A DNA stretch of 64,000 nucleotides from Gemella sanguinis ATCC 700632 (GTDB lineage Bacteria; Bacillota; Bacilli; Staphylococcales; Gemellaceae), in NCBI RefSeq assembly GCF_000701685.1, contig NZ_JNJO01000004.1, forward strand, positions 28,000-91,999. Reading direction: 5' to 3'. Positions 60,901-64,000 of the stretch are shown here, piece after piece (position 1 is the first letter of the stretch; each line of letters starts with the position of its first letter). The position numbers and the translations under genes are program-made. Under the pieces are notes generated by a model, which worked only from the letters and a program-made list of their open reading frames with translations, was not told the origin of the DNA and did no database searches.

Positions 60901-62751
60901 CTAAATAATTTTAATAGCTGAATATGAGTTTGGCGGCACTATCATTCCAAATGGTGTAGAGTAAATATCATTATTACCGAATAATTTTTCTCCATGATAA
61001 TTTTCAATAAAGTGAGCTTTAGTATCAAGATTAATTACACAAAGTATATTATTTCTTTTGTATGCAACACAATTATCTTTTGTATAAACCCATTCAAAGT
61101 TTGTGACAAATTCAGATTTATTTTTATTACGGAATGAAGATAATTCAATATAATGATTTAGTAAATCTTTATCAATATTATCGTGAGTAAAACCTAATCT
61201 ATTATAAGGATCTCTAAAACCGTACATACCAATTTCATCCCCATAATATATACAAGGAACACCAGGTAGTGTAAATTGAATAAAACTAGCAAATTTTAAA
61301 AGAGATTTAGCTCTTTGATATTGCTCTGTAGATAATTTATAAGTTGGACGTTGCTCCACTGGTACACTTTCTGGATTATTAAAAGCAAGTAATGTTAAAA
61401 CACGTTCAGTATCATGACTATCTAGTAGGTTCATTATACAGTCAAGAGCAGGACGAGGGTAATTTTCTACTAATTTTAAAATTTCTGTTGTAAAACTAAC
61501 TGCATCCTTATTTTTTACAAAGTTTATAATAGCATCCTTCCAAGGATAGTTCATAACACTATCGAGTTGTTTACCTAAAAAATATCTACGACGAGTATTG
61601 TAAGAAAATTTATTTGTTGCATCTTCCCATACTTCACCTATGATAAGTGCATCTTTATCATAATATTTGGCACTTTCCCTAATTCTATCTAGGAATTCAT
61701 CAGGGAATTCGTCTGCAACATCTAGACGCCATCCAGAAATCCCTAGTTTTTGCCAGTAATTAACAACTCCTGTATCTTTGTTGTTGATAAAATCACTGTA
61801 TTCTTTATTTTCTTTTTTTACTGTTGGTAAATTATCGAATCCCCACCATGAATGATATCCATGAGGAAAGTTATTAAAATCAAACCAAGGATAGTAAGGT
61901 GAATTTTGAGAGTTATAAGCTCCAACACTATTATAGTTATTGTATTTATTAAAGTAAATACTATCAGAACCGGTGTGACTAAAGACACCATCTAAAATTA
62001 TTCTAATGTTATCTTTTTTGAAATCTGAACAAAATTTTTCAAATTGCTCATTTGTACCGAAATACGGATCAACATTAAAATAATCTGCTGTAGAATATCT
62101 GTGATTTTCAGGGCTTTCCATAATAGGATTTAAGTATATACTTTCTATATTTAGTTTTTTAAAATAATCTTTTTCTTCTTCAATACCTAAAAGGTTACCC
62201 ATATAGAAATCTTTTGCACCATAATTTTCATGTGTAATAGAAGAGTGAGGAATGTCATTCCAATTATCATGGCGGATTCTTGTTTCTTCGTTTTTCGCAA
62301 TAGTTGCTTTGTATTTATCACTGCGCTTGAACCTATCTGGGAAAATTTGATACATTATAGTACCTTTATACCAATCTGGGGTAGTGAAGTTATAATCATA
62401 AACTGTAAGTTGCCAATCAGGAAGTTCGTCAGAATTTTGAACCAATTTAGAATTTAAATTATCATTTTTTAGATAAGCTGTGAAACTATCAAAATGAACT
62501 TCAAAATGATAGTAATATAAACCTATATCAAAAGGATCTAATTTTATAGAATATTTAAGATAATCATTCTCAGTTTTTTCGACGAATTTCAAACTTTCTG
62601 ATATATAGTTTCCAGTAAATTCATTTTTTAAAATAATACGTAAGTCATTAAAATAAAAATTCTCTTTAATAAAAATATCAAAATTTACAAAGTCTTTATT
62701 AGTGACTGCACCACTAGGTTTTTTGTTGTGAATAGGGTTATAGATTAACAT
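60901..62751 (-). CDS. GH13 alpha-glycosidase (neopullulanase/maltogenic amylase-like)
   Basis: A 616-residue protein. An N-terminal CBM34-like beta domain (1 to about 125) precedes the GH13 barrel. The catalytic residues are Asp in GWRLDVADE, Glu in IIGEVWED and Asp in LLDSHDTER; the calcium or first-region motif is ILDGVFSHTG. No signal peptide, so it acts in the cytoplasm on maltodextrins or glycogen fragments. GGAGA precedes the ATG. It is divergent from glgB, which suggests shared alpha-glucan metabolism. Confidence 0.9.
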   Translation of the reverse strand: MLIYNPIHNKKPSGAVTNKDFVNFDIFIKENFYFNDLRIILKNEFTGNYISESLKFVEKTENDYLKYSIKLDPFDIGLYYYHFEVHFDSFTAYLKNDNLNSKLVQNSDELPDWQLTVYDYNFTTPDWYKGTIMYQIFPDRFKRSDKYKATIAKNEETRIRHDNWNDIPHSSITHENYGAKDFYMGNLLGIEEEKDYFKKLNIESIYLNPIMESPENHRYSTADYFNVDPYFGTNEQFEKFCSDFKKDNIRIILDGVFSHTGSDSIYFNKYNNYNSVGAYNSQNSPYYPWFDFNNFPHGYHSWWGFDNLPTVKKENKEYSDFINNKDTGVVNYWQKLGISGWRLDVADEFPDEFLDRIRESAKYYDKDALIIGEVWEDATNKFSYNTRRRYFLGKQLDSVMNYPWKDAIINFVKNKDAVSFTTEILKLVENYPRPALDCIMNLLDSHDTERVLTLLAFNNPESVPVEQRPTYKLSTEQYQRAKSLLKFASFIQFTLPGVPCIYYGDEIGMYGFRDPYNRLGFTHDNIDKDLLNHYIELSSFRNKNKSEFVTNFEWVYTKDNCVAYKRNNILCVINLDTKAHFIENYHGEKLFGNNDIYSTPFGMIVPPNSYSAIKII

Positions 62752-62794
62752 AGCTATCTCCTAAATAATTATTATATAAATTAATTTCATATAC

Positions 62795-62823
62795 ATTGTA
62801 TAATAAAAAAAGACGAATGTAAA
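62795..62823 (-). promoter_or_regulatory. Promoter of the GH13 glycosidase gene
   Basis: On the - strand, TTTACA (62818-62823), 17-bp spacer, TACAAT (62795-62800). Confidence 0.6.
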
Positions 62824-62908
62824 ACTTTTGAAATGTTAATATTTAATTTTATTATTATAGTGTTAATGTAAAGAATATAAAAAATTTTAATGTAAGTTAA
62901 GAAATTAA

Positions 62909-62937
62909 TTTACTAAATATACTATGTATGTTATAAT
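62909..62937 (+). promoter_or_regulatory. glgB promoter
   Basis: TTTACT (62909-62914), 17-bp spacer, perfect TATAAT (62932-62937) with TGT extended -10. Confidence 0.6.
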
Positions 62938-63001
62938 GAAAATGTATAAAGATAAAAGAAATGTTTTTATTTTTTTATATTTGATTTTTTTTTGAACGAA
63001 A

Positions 63002-63015
63002 AGAAAGCGTTCACA
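63002..63015 (+). promoter_or_regulatory. cre (CcpA) site before glgB
   Basis: AGAAAGCGTTCACA matches 9 of the 10 defined positions of the cre consensus TGWNANCGNTNWCA. It lies about 65 bases downstream of the -10 box and 39 before the ATG, a roadblock position. Confidence 0.7.
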
Positions 63016-63053
63016 AAAAAAGAACTTTTATTTAATTTAGAGGGGGTTATACA

Positions 63054-64000
63054 ATGAATAGTATGGCAGAATATCTATTTCACGAAGGAACAAATTATCA
63101 TTCTTATGATTTTTTAGGTTCATTCTTGGTAGATGATAAATGTACATTTAGAGTTTGGGCACCAAATGCAAAAAAAGTATATGTGACAGGTGATTTTTGT
63201 GATTGGGATGCCAGAAAATATGAAATGTCACCAATAAATGATAAAGGTATTTATGAAGTTACTATTGAAAATATAAAGGAGTTTGACGCATACAAGTATG
63301 TAATAATATCTAGTTATGGACAGGAAATTTGGAAAGCTGATCCATATGCTGTACATGCTGAAACAAGACCGAAAACAGCTTCAAAAGTCTATTCTTTACC
63401 TGATTATACATGGAATGATGAGAAGTGGATGACTAAAAGAAGAGTTCCATATCATGAAGCTATGAATATATATGAAGTTCACATAGGCTCATGGCGTTAT
63501 GATGAAAATGGAAATCCTTTAAGCTACCGCCAATTAGCAGAGGAACTTATTCCATATGTAAAAGATATGAGTTATACTCATGTTGAATTATTACCAGTTA
63601 CAGAATATCCTTATGATAAATCGTGGGGTTACCAAGCTACAGGTTATTTTGCACCAACATCAAGATATGGTACACCAGAAGATTTTATGTACTTTGTAGA
63701 TAAGTGTCATCAAAACAATATAGGGGTTATTTTAGACTGGGTTCCAGGGCATTTTACAAAAGATGCACATGGTCTTTATGAATTTGATGGTACATGCTGT
63801 TATGAATATTCTGATACTAGAAAAATGGAGCATAAAGGTTGGGGTACAAGAGTATTCGATTATGGAAGAAATGAAGTTATGTCATTTTTAACTTCTAGTG
63901 CTGTATACTGGTTAGAAAAATATCATATAGATGGTTTAAGAGTTGATGCTGTTAGCTCAATGATATTCTTAAATTATTGCCGTGAGGAACATGAATCAGC
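63054..64000 (+). CDS. glgB: 1,4-alpha-glucan branching enzyme (5' part)
   Basis: The reading frame starts at ATG 63054 after GAGGGGG and runs off the right edge after 315 codons. The N-terminal CBM48-like domain has FRVWAPNAKKVYVTGDFCDW, then the GH13 barrel begins with YEVHIGSW, DWVPGHFTKDAHGL (region I) and GLRVDAVSSM (region II with the catalytic Asp). It makes alpha-1,6 branches in glycogen. A cre site precedes it, so glucose repression by CcpA is likely. glgC/D/A/P may follow outside the window. Confidence 0.93.
   Translation, partial: MNSMAEYLFHEGTNYHSYDFLGSFLVDDKCTFRVWAPNAKKVYVTGDFCDWDARKYEMSPINDKGIYEVTIENIKEFDAYKYVIISSYGQEIWKADPYAVHAETRPKTASKVYSLPDYTWNDEKWMTKRRVPYHEAMNIYEVHIGSWRYDENGNPLSYRQLAEELIPYVKDMSYTHVELLPVTEYPYDKSWGYQATGYFAPTSRYGTPEDFMYFVDKCHQNNIGVILDWVPGHFTKDAHGLYEFDGTCCYEYSDTRKMEHKGWGTRVFDYGRNEVMSFLTSSAVYWLEKYHIDGLRVDAVSSMIFLNYCREEHES

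Overview
The window is AT-rich chromosomal DNA from a low-GC Gram-positive bacterium of the Bacilli. The evidence is the gene set and gene order: rplJ-rplL-methyltransferase-rpoB-rpoC, infC-rpmI-rplT, yaaA-recF-gyrB-gyrA, tsaE-tsaB-rimI-tsaD, comEA-comEB-comEC-holA, rplM-rpsI, and Firmicute-type ribosomal-protein leaders. Strong SD sequences and occasional TTG/GTG starts agree with this. The overall look resembles Gemella, but that genus assignment is inference from gene content and cannot be proven here. Most genes lie on the + strand. No tRNA, rRNA, CRISPR array, transposase or prophage gene was seen, so this is essentially core genome.

Layout: 1-5.4 kb holds a thioredoxin-like protein, then a PhnC-type ATPase and a fused PhnE-PhnE permease running into rimM-trmD, then an S1-domain protein. 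5.5-10.1 kb holds der, a YugP-type membrane metalloprotease, an NADP-type secondary alcohol dehydrogenase and a G3E/CobW GTPase. 10.2-15.8 kb is acpS-alr-tex-OatA-like. 15.9-20.2 kb is gltX, rplM-rpsI, a class I amidotransferase/hydrolase and rpsD. 20.2-23.4 kb is an unusually long AT-rich regulatory region, alanine dehydrogenase and an APC amino-acid transporter, with a membrane-anchored nuclease convergent to it.

24.1-28.7 kb is the t6A operon (tsaE-tsaB-rimI-tsaD) followed by a phosphotransferase-fold protein and an unknown membrane protein. 28.9-31.1 kb is a cysteine desulfurase with mnmA. 31.3-35.3 kb is the competence operon with holA. 35.5-37.8 kb is a transsulfuration pair. rpsT is on the - strand, divergent from queT, which carries a preQ1-I-like riboswitch and terminator. 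A MerR/TipAS regulator with a textbook 19-bp-spacer promoter comes next.

39.9-50.9 kb is the transcription/translation block: L10 leader-rplJ-rplL, methyltransferase, rpoB-rpoC, and L20-type leader-infC-rpmI-rplT. A LicA-like kinase lies on the - strand. yaaA-recF-gyrB-gyrA follows with no dnaA-dnaN beside it, then ppc, a - strand GH13 glucosidase, and a divergent glgB that runs off the right edge behind a good cre site.

No clear new multi-gene system was found. The best leads are regulatory or protein-level: a glycine at GyrA position 87, a ComEC whose C-terminal domain lacks the metallo-beta-lactamase motifs, a repeat-bearing acidic tail on RpoB, the autoregulated MerR promoter, the non-ATG infC start, the infC promoter whose -35 box lies in a hairpin arm, the phosphotransferase/membrane-protein pair behind tsaD, and the 0.5-kb region before ald.
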